Assembly: GCA_002709045.1 (NCBI GenBank)
Contig: PAPJ01000008.1
Span: 226,294-290,293 of the forward strand
DNA length: 64,000 bases
Source: Planctomycetaceae bacterium
Lineage (GTDB): Bacteria > Planctomycetota > Planctomycetia > Pirellulales > Pirellulaceae
Direction: 5' to 3'
Within the stretch, counting starts at the first letter, position 1. Every line of letters starts with the position of its first letter. The notes under the pieces were generated by a model. That model did not search any database and was not told where the DNA came from. It saw only the letters and a list, made by a program, of their open reading frames with translations. The position numbers were made by a program, and so were the translations under genes. Of the stretch, positions 44,872-55,497 are shown piece after piece.

Positions 44872-46236
44872 CTACTTGCCGATGCAAAAGGTACTAAAGA
44901 TACGGTCGAGAATATCGTCGGTGTAAACGTTACCCACAACCAAACCGAGTTGATTCAAAGCAGTTCGCAACTCTGCTGCAATAAGTTCCTCGACCCATTG
45001 TCGTTCACACAATTCCAATGCCCGCCGTACACTTTGCGTTGCCGTCTCCAGACTATCAAAACAGCGGGCTGCTGTCTGCTGAACCACCGGACCTTGCGTT
45101 GCCTGTTGACGAAGAACGCTCTGCAAGTGGTTACGTAAACCAACAACTCCTTGAGGCGTGTGTGAAGTGACAACATCTGCCATTGCATGAGCAATAAATC
45201 CAGGAAGATCACATTTAGTACACACGATAACTCGCATCGCCTGCGGTGCCGGTTGCAGTTGTTCCGTCTCCCAGGCAACCAATTCCCTACTACCATCAAT
45301 ACAGAAAATTTCCACGTGAGAGATTTTCGACTGCCGGCTTGTCTTTGCCTGAGCTTCTGATTCAATTGCAGAAAGCTGTTCGACAGTAAGTTCAACCCCT
45401 GCCGTATCAATCAGAGTGCAGTCGATTCCACCAATATTCAGTTGACGAGTCACATAATCACGTGTCGTCCCAGCAACATCAGAAACAATAGCGACCTCCT
45501 CTTCCACCAAAGCATTGAGCAAACTACTTTTTCCAACATTGGGCCGGCCACGCAAAACAATACGCACATGACTGGTTTGTACGAGACGGCTACTAAGTTG
45601 ACTAAGAATAGTTTCCAGTTGTTTCGCAACAGCGCTAACCTGGCGATGTAGTTGTTCCTGCGAGATAAACTGAATATCCTCTTCCACAAAGTCCAACCCT
45701 GCTTCCAAATGCGCCAACAATTCAATCATCTTATTACGTAAGTCTTGTAGATCTTTATTAAGTCCACCAGCCAACTGACTCAGAGCGACCGCCAATTCCT
45801 GCTGATCTGCAGCATCGATCACGCCTAGTACTGCCTCGGCCTGCGTAAGATCCAGTCTTCCGGCCAGAAAAGCCCTCATCGTAAATTCACCCGGCTCAGC
45901 AATTCGTATTCGTTCTCCAGGCTGTTGACAAAACTGATTCAATGCAGCCTGAAGTAAGGGAGCCGCACCCGGCAGGTGAACCTCCAGCGATGGCTGACGA
46001 GTATAACTACGATGATCAGGCCAAAAATATAATTGAGCCCTGCAGGGCGGGAATTCACCAATCTGAACCGTACTGCTGAGAACGGTTGGCTGTTGAACCT
46101 GTTGAAGATCCACAGGATCCGTTAATAAAAATTCCAGGCATTTTGCAGCATTGGGCCCGCTGATCCTGACAATCCCTCGCTGTGCCTGTCCGGCAGCCGA
46201 AGCAATTGCACAAATTGTGTCCTCGGTATCAAACAA
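44872..46236 (-). CDS. mnmE: tRNA uridine-5-carboxymethylaminomethyl modification GTPase MnmE
   Basis: A 454-residue MnmE. The N-terminal tetrahydrofolate-binding domain (TICAIASAAGQAQRGIVRISG, GEFTMRAFLAGRLDLTQAEAV) is followed by a helical domain and an inserted G domain with the G1 motif GRPNVGKSSLLN, G3 DTAG and G4 TKCD. The C-terminal CIGK is complete; its Cys is required for modification. It works with MnmG on wobble U34. mnmG is not in the window. yidC lies just upstream (50 nt), the classical yidC-mnmE neighbourhood. Confidence 0.95.
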   Translation of the reverse strand: MFDTEDTICAIASAAGQAQRGIVRISGPNAAKCLEFLLTDPVDLQQVQQPTVLSSTVQIGEFPPCRAQLYFWPDHRSYTRQPSLEVHLPGAAPLLQAALNQFCQQPGERIRIAEPGEFTMRAFLAGRLDLTQAEAVLGVIDAADQQELAVALSQLAGGLNKDLQDLRNKMIELLAHLEAGLDFVEEDIQFISQEQLHRQVSAVAKQLETILSQLSSRLVQTSHVRIVLRGRPNVGKSSLLNALVEEEVAIVSDVAGTTRDYVTRQLNIGGIDCTLIDTAGVELTVEQLSAIESEAQAKTSRQSKISHVEIFCIDGSRELVAWETEQLQPAPQAMRVIVCTKCDLPGFIAHAMADVVTSHTPQGVVGLRNHLQSVLRQQATQGPVVQQTAARCFDSLETATQSVRRALELCERQWVEELIAAELRTALNQLGLVVGNVYTDDILDRIFSTFCIGK

Positions 46237-46286
46237 ACCAGCGTTCCTATTAGTTCCGATAACCGCCGCACTCGAAAACAGTTCGT

Positions 46287-48668
46287 TTAGCGTCGGCGAC
46301 GACCACTACGGAGACTATCAAGTTGCTTACGTCGCTGACTATCGCCGCCAGCAGCCTGCGTACGTTTCTGAGCCTCCCCCATTTCCATCAGGCGGGCCAT
46401 CAAACCAGGCTTGCGTTTCTTCGAACGTTTTTCCTCTGCCAACTGAAGCAAATATGCATCGGGATCTTCGACCTTTGGAAGTAACTTTCTCTCTAAAATA
46501 CCCCAGGTCGTTGAAGTAATGAAGTAAAGGCACAAACCGCTCGCCACTCGGTAAAAGAAAAACCCCATTATGAGGAACATCGGTTTCATCATTTTCTGCA
46601 TCTTTTCCTGCTGAGGATCAGTTGCAGGTGGCGTAAAAATAATCGATTGCACTAGAAACAGAATCACGACAAGTAGTGGAAGAATATTGAAATAGGGACC
46701 TATAAATCCTCCACGATTCATTAACATGAATGAAAATTCGCCAAAGTAAGTCATCATGTCCGGGCCGGCCAGATTGGCGCACCAATCTAATCCTGGAATA
46801 AGAGGCTGGCCACGTAATTCAATGTCGATCATGATACTTCGGTACAATCCAATAAATATTGGGAGCTGAAGAACAATTGGCAGGCATCCACTGAGCGGGT
46901 TCGCACCGTACTTACTATAAAGTTCGAAGTTCTTTTTTTGTAGTTGCTGAGGATCATCCTTATATTTTTCCTTGATTCGCTGCATTTCCGGCTTCAAGAA
47001 ACCCATCAACTGCATGCTTCGAGCTTGTTTCCTGGTTAAAGGATGCAGACAACCCCGGACAAGAATGGTCAGCATGATAATGGCAACAGCAAAGTTACCC
47101 ACAATACTCTCGAAAAAGTGCATGATTACACTAAGAGGCCTAGCAATAGCACGCATCCATCCGTATTCGATAACATTTTCCAAACCATAAGACTGCAATA
47201 AATTATCCAATTTAGGCCCTACGAATATTTGCAGGTCTTTGTTGACAGTCGCTCCGGCGGCAACTTCAAATTCATCACTGTCAACGAAGAAGGTCGTATT
47301 GGGAACACTCATTGATTTCTCTGTTATAGATTCAACCGACTCTGCCATAGCCGTACGAACATCACTGATGGACAAACCGATACCCGGCTCTTCTCCAAGT
47401 CCCACAAAACCTGCAGCAAAGAACTGCGAGTCGGTTACCAGATAATCCAGTGTTGGCTCAATTTCCTCCACTTCCCAAATGGAGGAGGTAGGGGCTTCTT
47501 CGTTCGCCTGAGCATCGCTGAGAATCTCCCCGGCGCGAACTTCGCTTTCATCACCACTCAGGCTCCATTTTACATCGCGCGTCTTACCAACGGATGTCCA
47601 CCATGATTCGTTTACGATGCTATTGGGGCCATATTGACGTAAGGCAAGTCGCTGAGTTGTATCCCCTTTATTCGTAAATGCGAGTTTTAAACCTATATGA
47701 TAAGATTGCTCGCCACTAAGTTCCGCCAGTGAATATGTTTTAGCGATTTCAATCTGACCACTCAACGGGCCGGACACTACTTCCTGAACGTCAACTGCGG
47801 CTTCCTCAACTGCGGCTTCCTTAACTTCTTCCATCACTTCCGAAACAGCTGCCACGTTATCCAACAACAACTGGAAAGTGATAGTCCGTTCATCGCTGCT
47901 GACAACGGACCAGTTACTTTGCATTAATGAAGGAACATTCGCCGGATTGTCATTATCAGAAATCTGTTTATTAATTCGAATTAAAGTTGTCCTCAGGGAA
48001 CTATCTGGCTTATTGGGTGTTTCCTGTTCCGGATCCACAGGCGGGAATGGCTGAGGGTCAATGACCATCAATGGTTTGTCGGTTAACTCGACTTCTACGG
48101 ATGACGCTTCTCCACCACGTTCATACTTAATCTCTATCTTTTGACCAGCAACGGTTTGTCGCAGTACCTTGTCGATATCTTCAGCTGCAGACAGAGCAGT
48201 ACCGTGAATCGAGGTTAGCACATCCCCTATCTGAATTCCGGCGATATGAGCTGGGGTACCGTCTCCCACGACTCGCACCTTAATGCCGGCCCCGTTTTCC
48301 CCGACGGCTACTGGAGCCAAATAGCCAAGATAACCATGTTTGAATTCAATAACACCGTACTTTAGTTTTCCCTCGTCATCACGTTCAACCAATTCAATAC
48401 GATCAAGCGAGGCACCTCGGGTATTAAAGTAGGCCAGATACTTTTCCCCTTTAGCAGCATCATATGATCCCAAAGCGAAAAAAGTTTCCTCCTGTTCACC
48501 AACGATTACAGGATCAACCTCCGCAACTTCTTCCGCGACTGGTTCCACATCCTGATCGATCGGCGGAGCTTCAGGTCCTAAACCCAACCATCGCATAGAA
48601 AGTTGCGTGACAATTAGCATAATGCCAAAAAGCAACATGAAGCGTACGAAAGAGTTTTGTTTTTCCAC
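46287..48668 (-). CDS. yidC: Membrane protein insertase YidC with PDZ domain
   Basis: A 793-residue insertase. An N-terminal membrane helix (~8-25) is followed by a large periplasmic region. The YidC/Oxa1 core with about five helices spans ~515-735: VAIIMLTILVRGCLHPLTRKQARS, KYGANPLSGCLPIVLQLPIFIGLYRS and FFYRVASGLCLYFITST. A basic C-terminal tail follows. The periplasmic region begins with a PDZ-like domain (~110-195, GTPAHIAGIQIGDVLTSIHG) ahead of the usual beta-sandwich, so it is ~240 residues longer than E. coli YidC. The PDZ could bind exported-protein tails or assembly partners (inference). Confidence 0.93.
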   Translation of the reverse strand: MEKQNSFVRFMLLFGIMLIVTQLSMRWLGLGPEAPPIDQDVEPVAEEVAEVDPVIVGEQEETFFALGSYDAAKGEKYLAYFNTRGASLDRIELVERDDEGKLKYGVIEFKHGYLGYLAPVAVGENGAGIKVRVVGDGTPAHIAGIQIGDVLTSIHGTALSAAEDIDKVLRQTVAGQKIEIKYERGGEASSVEVELTDKPLMVIDPQPFPPVDPEQETPNKPDSSLRTTLIRINKQISDNDNPANVPSLMQSNWSVVSSDERTITFQLLLDNVAAVSEVMEEVKEAAVEEAAVDVQEVVSGPLSGQIEIAKTYSLAELSGEQSYHIGLKLAFTNKGDTTQRLALRQYGPNSIVNESWWTSVGKTRDVKWSLSGDESEVRAGEILSDAQANEEAPTSSIWEVEEIEPTLDYLVTDSQFFAAGFVGLGEEPGIGLSISDVRTAMAESVESITEKSMSVPNTTFFVDSDEFEVAAGATVNKDLQIFVGPKLDNLLQSYGLENVIEYGWMRAIARPLSVIMHFFESIVGNFAVAIIMLTILVRGCLHPLTRKQARSMQLMGFLKPEMQRIKEKYKDDPQQLQKKNFELYSKYGANPLSGCLPIVLQLPIFIGLYRSIMIDIELRGQPLIPGLDWCANLAGPDMMTYFGEFSFMLMNRGGFIGPYFNILPLLVVILFLVQSIIFTPPATDPQQEKMQKMMKPMFLIMGFFFYRVASGLCLYFITSTTWGILERKLLPKVEDPDAYLLQLAEEKRSKKRKPGLMARLMEMGEAQKRTQAAGGDSQRRKQLDSLRSGRRRR

Positions 48669-48752
48669 CGACGTCGTCCTTCAATGGTGAACTGAGTTAA
48701 AACCTTATTCTGACACAGCCATTGGGGTCTACAATGAGTCTATCATTTAACT

Positions 48753-48790
48753 AAAAAAACCCTTGTATCTACACTTTGTAAATACAAGGG
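48753..48790 (-). terminator. Rho-independent terminator of groES2-groEL3
   Basis: On the minus strand the 9-bp arms CCCTTGTAT and ATACAAGGG enclose a 13-nt loop, followed by TTTTTTT. It begins 27 nt after the groEL3 stop and separates the chaperonin operon from yidC. Confidence 0.9.
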
Positions 48791-48816
48791 CTTTTGTATT
48801 TTTAGGTAGCAACGGC

Positions 48817-50463
<1,647 letters not shown>

Positions 50464-50515
50464 CTAATCCGAATAACAGTCTGAGCTGCAGACGTTACAC
50501 AGCATTTGTTTTTAA

Positions 50516-50806
50516 TTATTCAATGACAGCCAGTACATCAGCTTCTCGCATCAACAACAACTCCTGGTCATCAACGTTGATTGCTTCACCAGCATAGCTG
50601 CTGAAAATAATGCGATCGCCGGACTTAAGCTGCAATGGAATCTTCGATCCATCACTGGTCATAATACCGTCGCCGACACTAACTACTGTACCGCGAGCAG
50701 GTGCATCTTTTGCCGAGTCAGGCAAAACAATACCTCCAGCTGTTACTTCTTCGGATTCATCACGCTTTACAACAATGCGGTCACCTAATGGTTGCAATTT
50801 TGCCAT
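50516..50806 (-). CDS. groES: Co-chaperonin GroES, copy 2
   Basis: A 96-residue GroES: LQPLGDRIVVKRDES, the mobile loop EEVTAGGIVLPDSAKDAPARGTVVSVG, IIFSSYAGEAINVDDQELLLMREADVLAVIE. It is the first gene of the two-gene operon with groEL3. It differs from copy 1 mainly in the roof loop and N-terminus, while the mobile loop that contacts GroEL is nearly the same in both. Confidence 0.96.
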   Translation of the reverse strand: MAKLQPLGDRIVVKRDESEEVTAGGIVLPDSAKDAPARGTVVSVGDGIMTSDGSKIPLQLKSGDRIIFSSYAGEAINVDDQELLLMREADVLAVIE

Positions 50807-50832
50807 CTGTGTCCCATACCTCCGGAATCAAC

Positions 50833-50849
50833 GCTTGTTTCTGACAAGC
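50833..50849. promoter_or_regulatory. Short hairpin in the groES2 leader
   Basis: GCTTGT and ACAAGC flank a 5-nt loop, 27 nt before the groES2 ATG. A 6-bp stem this close to the start could tune mRNA stability or initiation. The groEL2 leader has a different repeat. Confidence 0.4.
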
Positions 50850-50957
50850 TCGAATCTGTTATTAACGATTCGTGAGTTCATCTAATTTTGCCTAATTTGG
50901 TAACTCATTACAAATTAACGCATAAGGCAACTCACATAAGCAGGATTTATATCAAGA

Positions 50958-50972
50958 GCAACTAGCGTGCCA
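50958..50972 (-). promoter_or_regulatory. Sigma-54 (RpoN) promoter of groES2-groEL3
   Basis: The minus strand reads TTGGCACGCTAGTTGCT, a full match to YTGGCACG-N4-TTGCW, with a T-run just upstream. The start site would be near 50946, giving a leader of about 140 nt, almost the same as at groEL2. Confidence 0.88.
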
Positions 50973-51104
50973 AAAATTACTTGCCACACTGTCGAGCACT
51001 TAAGACATCCCATAAAGGATTAAAGATAAGTCAAAAAACGACGTTTATCTATGGGGGAGCTTTAGTTTTTTAGATATTTCGGCCGCCGGTCAGAAAAGAG
51101 CGAC

Positions 51105-51117
51105 TGCCATTTTGACA
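51105..51117. promoter_or_regulatory. Proximal upstream activator-site candidate of groES2
   Basis: TGCCATTTTGACA fits TGYCA-N3-TGRCA, the pattern found upstream of groEL2. It is centred about 165 bp upstream of the inferred start site. Confidence 0.6.
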
Positions 51118-51144
51118 AATTAGTATTTCCACTGACAATCAAAC

Positions 51145-51157
51145 TGCCAAATTCGTA
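51145..51157. promoter_or_regulatory. Distal, degenerate upstream activator-site candidate of groES2
   Basis: TGCCAAATTCGTA matches the proximal groEL2 site at 11 of 13 positions and is centred exactly 40 bp from its partner, the same spacing as at groEL2. The right half-site is degenerate. Confidence 0.45.
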
Positions 51158-51330
51158 TTACAAAGATCTTATACAAAAAAACAATGTACCAATAATCCCG
51201 ATATACATTCATCCGATTGATTTCTCATTCCGAAGCTACACAATGTATACTTCAGTTGTGTTTTTTAGACAAATTCACCTCAAATTCAAACTAATCAACC
51301 GCCGACTTAACTTTCTGCAAAGGTTTCACT

Positions 51331-52527
51331 ATGCCGATCCCGGTCTCTTGCCAATGTGGCTATCAGGTTGATGCACCCGATCACTATGCTGGTCAGCAGG
51401 TAACTTGCCCTCAATGCCAACAACCTCTGGCAGTCCCGGCAGCATCTGCCACTGCTGGCACAGATCTCGGCGGAGCTCTGGAAGGGTTAGGGATCGAAGC
51501 CGGTTCAGGTGGTTTTCCCTGCCCTCACTGTCTCGATGCTGAAATCCCCCCCGGTGGAATCATCTGTATCGCCTGTGGTTATAATGCCGAGACCGGGATG
51601 CTCATGGGCGAAGCTAAAGCCATACAAAAAAAAGCTTTCGGAGCGGCTACCTATACCCACCGTTCCTATGGTAATGAGCAACTGGATATAGCCGCCGAAC
51701 AGATGGAAAAAGAGTTGCAAGAAATTAATTCAGAAGGTGGCCTACCATACTGGTTCTGGCTGTTTGTCTTCTTCAATGTAATTTCATTTGGCCTCGGACT
51801 GGCGATGTGCTCACTAACCTATTTTTCCCTCAGCGGAGAAACACTGAAGATTGCATCACTTCGGGGACAAGGAGTAACGCAACTCGAACGAGACGCACAA
51901 TTCGATCCCGGAAAGAAAGACCTGCTCTATCTACTAGTCAATGAAGCTGAAATTTCTAACACTCCTTCACCACCTCAAAAAGATGATAGCGGTACCGGTA
52001 CGACAATGACTCGCAAGGCCAAACCGGGAACCTTTGTATTCAAACTTGATGAACAAAATGGTTTTTTTCGGTATGATCCAGTGGCCGATCAAGCTAATTC
52101 GGGCCCTGCCGGCTGGGTGCCAAGTTCAGGTGTAGTCCGTGTCAGTCGGGCTCAAGTTGAACTAATCATCCTAGGAAACAAACCCGATGTCCCGCAAGAA
52201 CTCCGACCGATTACCGAAGAGGGCTGGTATGCCTTGTTTAAAGGGCTGGGATCGTACTGCACAATCGAATTTTATATTGGTTTGCTTTATTACACTATCT
52301 GTCATATTTCAATTGCCAGCTGGGCTGTCAAAGACGAAACGACTCAGGCAATTCTGGCATGTGCTATTCCAGGCTACAACATGATCTGGGCATTCATGAG
52401 ACGCAAGTACGTGGGAGGTCTGGGAGTCATGGCCATGCTGGCCCTGACGATGATCTTTGGCGCGCTGATTATAGAGTCCTTCGTACCAGATCTACTTCCC
52501 ACAGTAGCCGGTTCGCCAAGCAAGTAA
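51331..52527 (+). CDS. Membrane protein with two N-terminal zinc ribbons
   Basis: A 398-residue protein. The first zinc ribbon (residues ~7-32) pairs CQC with CPQC in the form CGYQVDAPDHYAGQQVTCPQC. A second (~64-85) has CPHC and CIAC. An Ala/Lys-rich linker is followed by a membrane helix at ~143-170, a soluble domain rich in Asp/Lys (~180-300) and two or three more helices (~318-390). The first ribbon type is common at the N-terminus of planctomycete proteins. I do not recognise the family and assign no function. It is divergent from groES2 and shares its upstream region. Confidence 0.7.
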   Translation: MPIPVSCQCGYQVDAPDHYAGQQVTCPQCQQPLAVPAASATAGTDLGGALEGLGIEAGSGGFPCPHCLDAEIPPGGIICIACGYNAETGMLMGEAKAIQKKAFGAATYTHRSYGNEQLDIAAEQMEKELQEINSEGGLPYWFWLFVFFNVISFGLGLAMCSLTYFSLSGETLKIASLRGQGVTQLERDAQFDPGKKDLLYLLVNEAEISNTPSPPQKDDSGTGTTMTRKAKPGTFVFKLDEQNGFFRYDPVADQANSGPAGWVPSSGVVRVSRAQVELIILGNKPDVPQELRPITEEGWYALFKGLGSYCTIEFYIGLLYYTICHISIASWAVKDETTQAILACAIPGYNMIWAFMRRKYVGGLGVMAMLALTMIFGALIIESFVPDLLPTVAGSPSK

Positions 52528-52633
52528 GAGAGAAAAAGAGACCGCCAACCCAGCCATGCGAACAGATCACCGAGTGTTATCAGGCAGGCTAAAATATTTA
52601 ACTCACCGATCTCTGTTGCTGTTAAATTTCGAA

Positions 52634-53167
52634 CTAACAATCAAAGATACCGTCTCCAAAGCTATTATTTTCAGTCTGAGTGTTTATTCTCTCTGGCTTT
52701 AACGGTTGCTTCACGTGATCTAAATGAGGACCGTGAGGCTGAACATTTCCGGAAGAAAAACCTTCACCATAACGACTGGAATAACCCGGCTTTTTGGATC
52801 TCGCCAACTCAGCTTTGTACTCTTTCAAAACACCACTTTGGATCATCTCACGAGATACTGAATTTATCGGGTGAGCAATATCGGCATAAAGCTTAGACCG
52901 TCCATCCGTACTCTCTTGTAACGAAGGATGCTTCAGTTTGTTACCGCACTGATTGCAATATGAAGCCCTGGTATGGTTTTTACAGCGGCAGCGCGGGCAG
53001 TGGGAAGTCCGCTTACGACTGGGCATCGCCACAAACGGACCATTATTACCTTCAATAATTTTTAAGTCGCGAACAACAAAGCTATTGTCAAACGTGATAC
53101 TGCAAAATGCCTGCAACCGATCATCACTATCTTCAACCAGTTTGACACGAACTTCAGTAATCTCCAT
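52634..53167 (-). CDS. spoVG: SpoVG-family protein split by a zinc ribbon
   Basis: A 177-residue protein. Residues 1-52 ([33 protein letters not shown]) and ~93-117 ([22 protein letters not shown]) are the two halves of a SpoVG domain, a nucleic-acid-binding regulator. Between them, where normal SpoVG has only a short loop, lies a zinc ribbon with Cys 57, 60, 71 and 74. A Gly/Ser/Lys-rich tail follows. The ATG at 53167 has GGGAG 8 nt upstream; the GTG at 53176 is less likely. ispE lies immediately upstream in the same direction, a neighbourhood also known from Firmicutes. Confidence 0.88.
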   Translation of the reverse strand: MEITEVRVKLVEDSDDRLQAFCSITFDNSFVVRDLKIIEGNNGPFVAMPSRKRTSHCPRCRCKNHTRASYCNQCGNKLKHPSLQESTDGRSKLYADIAHPINSVSREMIQSGVLKEYKAELARSKKPGYSSRYGEGFSSGNVQPHGPHLDHVKQPLKPERINTQTENNSFGDGIFDC

Positions 53168-53278
53168 GGCTTGCACTCCCTAAGCCCGACAACAAGGATA
53201 TAAATACACGCCAAAAAGCAACAACTCTGCCAGCAACACACACGAATGCATGAATATCGAACGAACTGATTTTGAACT

Positions 53279-54244
53279 TTAGGCTGCCCAGCCAAATGGC
53301 TGGTCAAGTGTATATGTATCTAAAACTGTTCCCGTCATCATTTGACGAAGGCGGGAAGCAATATTTCTAGCTTGGGTTCGGTGACGACAAATCACAAAAA
53401 ATGTGCTGCCGCTACCGGTCATTTGACAGCCTGCTACGTCCAGCTTCTGCAACTGAACGAAAAGCTGACTCAATGCAGGCAATTCCGCCAACGCCGGTTC
53501 AAATAAACGATTGTGTAATCTGGCTCCAATCATTGACAGGTCACCTGCCTGAAAAGCAGCCAGCATCGGCTCGATTGAATCTGCCGATTGAGAGGCGAAT
53601 TCAGCCAGCCGGCTGAAAACAGCTGGAGTCGAAAGACCCTGATCGGGCTTCACTAACACCACAGGTAAACTCTGCCCACTCGACAGCGGCGTGACTATTT
53701 CACCACGTCCGCGACAACGAGCCGGCCGTCGATAAAGGAAAAAAGGCACATCGCTACCTGCCCGGGCAGCAATCTCCAATAGCTGGTCAAATGTCAGTAG
53801 TTCACCCACCAATTGATTGGCCGCGACTAAAGCCGCCGCCGCATCACTAGAAGCCCCTCCCAATCCTGCAGCAAGCGGGATCCGCTTTATAAGATCAACG
53901 CATATCCCAGGTCGCTGATGATGCAATTCCCAGACAACCTCTTGAAACATGCTAAGAATACGATGAACCAGATTATCCTGCGGCTCTGGAAGTTCTGGCT
54001 GCGATTTCAATCCCTGGGCCCAGCGAGAAGAAAGACTAATCTCTGAGATTCCACCCACAGATATTTTAATAGTATCAAATAAAGCAACAGGTGCCATCAA
54101 CATGTCGAGTTCATGGAATCCGTCGCTACGTTTACCTGTTACCTCGAGAAAGAGGTTAATCTTGGCCGGAGCCAAAACCTCTAGTTTCGGGACTGTCCGC
54201 GATTCGCCTGAGAACGAAAAAAAGTCATCCTGCCTGATAAACAT
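53279..54244 (-). CDS. ispE: 4-diphosphocytidyl-2-C-methyl-D-erythritol kinase
   Basis: A 321-residue GHMP kinase of the non-mevalonate isoprenoid pathway. APAKINLFLEVTGKRSDGFHELDMLM is the substrate-binding start; the ATP loop is IPLAAGLGGASSDAAAAL; GCQMTGSGSTFFVIC is the third GHMP motif. The first ~20 residues before LEVLAPAKIN are extra compared with the usual start, so initiation could be further downstream. dxr, an earlier step of the same pathway, lies at 62276-63433. Confidence 0.93.
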   Translation of the reverse strand: MFIRQDDFFSFSGESRTVPKLEVLAPAKINLFLEVTGKRSDGFHELDMLMAPVALFDTIKISVGGISEISLSSRWAQGLKSQPELPEPQDNLVHRILSMFQEVVWELHHQRPGICVDLIKRIPLAAGLGGASSDAAAALVAANQLVGELLTFDQLLEIAARAGSDVPFFLYRRPARCRGRGEIVTPLSSGQSLPVVLVKPDQGLSTPAVFSRLAEFASQSADSIEPMLAAFQAGDLSMIGARLHNRLFEPALAELPALSQLFVQLQKLDVAGCQMTGSGSTFFVICRHRTQARNIASRLRQMMTGTVLDTYTLDQPFGWAA

Positions 54245-54449
54245 GATGCGTCAACTCTACGTAATGACGTAATAAAACAACACTTTCGATCTTAATCCAT
54301 GACTAGCTGAAAACGATTGAGCACAATCTAGGTCGATCAACCGCAACAACTGAACTACTGAAAATTGTATCGCTCAACGCAATCGCGTCAAAAAAATTAT
54401 CCCTTTCAGATCAAATCCTGCCGATGAACCAATAGGATAGACGTCTGAA

Positions 54450-54467
54450 ACCCCTAGAAAAAGGGGT
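54450..54467. promoter_or_regulatory. Hairpin upstream of the DUF368 gene
   Basis: ACCCCT and AGGGGT enclose a 6-nt A-rich loop, 13 nt before the annotated start. No T-run follows, so it is not a clear terminator. It might affect translation or be chance. Confidence 0.3.
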
Positions 54468-54480
54468 ATTAACAGATCTA

Positions 54481-55497
54481 ATGTTAGTGGAAATAAATTC
54501 CATCAAAACTCTCAAAAAGAAGGCGAACGTGCCAGAAAAAAAACATCCGGTTAAAATCCAAACACCGCTGGATTTTATTATCAATGCTCTCAAAGGAGTA
54601 TTAATGGGAATCGCTGACATTGTTCCCGGTGTCTCCGGCGGAACCATTGCGCTGGTGATGGGTATTTATGACCAGCTCATTATCACCATTACGAGAGTCG
54701 ATACCCATCTCCTAAAATTGGTTGGCAAGCGACAAATCGCAAATGCTGCCACCCACCTTAACCTTCCCTTTATCATTTCACTTGTGCCGGGAATTCTCAC
54801 CGGCATTCTTCTTATGTCTGCCATCGCCTCCTCTTTATTGGAGGGTGATACAAGCAGTCAATTTACCTTTGCTGCATTCTTCGGAATGATCGTAGCATCG
54901 GCTTATCTGGTAATCGAAATGATCGAAGCCAAAACCAGAAGGTCTAAAGTAATTGTGCTGCTATGTATAGCTCTCGGACTTTTAGGGGCTCTGGCTATCA
55001 ATCAGATTCAGGCTGGAAATAATTCCGCGGCCACCACGACGCCGTCGCGCATCTACATTTTTCTCTGCGCCACAATTGCTATCTGTGCCATGATCCTGCC
55101 CGGCATTAGCGGTTCGATGATCCTAATGATTCTGGGGGTCTACCATCATCTGGTTAAGCTTCCCAAAAAGATCTTAGACGCAGGAGAACAAAGTTCTGCG
55201 ATGATTGAACTTGGAATTTTTATCTGCGGAGCATTGTTTGGACTAATGCTCTTTAGCCGCATTCTAAAATGGCTGCTAACACACTATCGACATCCACTAC
55301 TAGCAACACTGACAGGCGTAATGCTCGGTGCTCTTCCCGTGCTCTTCAATGCAGCATTTCAACGAAAGACCTTACAAGAAACAGACGGCGTTGTTCAGTT
55401 CGGATTAGTTGGGTCGGTCATTTTAGCAGCTCTGATCATGTTCATGATCACTCGCAAAGCCACCACACTTACCGGCGGGAAGAATACGAACCAATAA
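54481..55497 (+). CDS. popT: DUF368/PopT-type polyprenyl-phosphate transporter
   Basis: A 338-residue polytopic membrane protein with about eight to nine helices. GIADIVPGVSGGTIALVMGIYDQLI near the N-terminus and MILPGISGSMILMILGVYHHLV in the second half are the paired DUF368 signatures. The family returns undecaprenyl phosphate across the membrane for cell-envelope synthesis. The start is uncertain: the ATG at 54481 has no good Shine-Dalgarno, while a GTG at 54529 has AAGG 5 nt upstream and gives a shorter soluble N-terminus. It converges on rpsU, with a shared terminator. Confidence 0.88.
   Translation: MLVEINSIKTLKKKANVPEKKHPVKIQTPLDFIINALKGVLMGIADIVPGVSGGTIALVMGIYDQLIITITRVDTHLLKLVGKRQIANAATHLNLPFIISLVPGILTGILLMSAIASSLLEGDTSSQFTFAAFFGMIVASAYLVIEMIEAKTRRSKVIVLLCIALGLLGALAINQIQAGNNSAATTTPSRIYIFLCATIAICAMILPGISGSMILMILGVYHHLVKLPKKILDAGEQSSAMIELGIFICGALFGLMLFSRILKWLLTHYRHPLLATLTGVMLGALPVLFNAAFQRKTLQETDGVVQFGLVGSVILAALIMFMITRKATTLTGGKNTNQ

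Larger units (their letters stand above)
50807..51330. other. Regulatory intergenic region between groES2 and a divergent gene
   Basis: These 524 bases contain the groES2 leader (~140 nt), a leader hairpin, a sigma-54 promoter and two upstream sites, all listed separately. The 51160-51330 part is AT-rich and presumably holds the promoter of the divergent zinc-ribbon gene. No CIRCE repeat, small gene or structured RNA was seen. Confidence 0.6.

Noticed and set aside
46151..46533. ORFs overlapping the mnmE-yidC junction on both strands
   Set aside because: They run across the ends of two well-supported genes in other frames and have no motifs.
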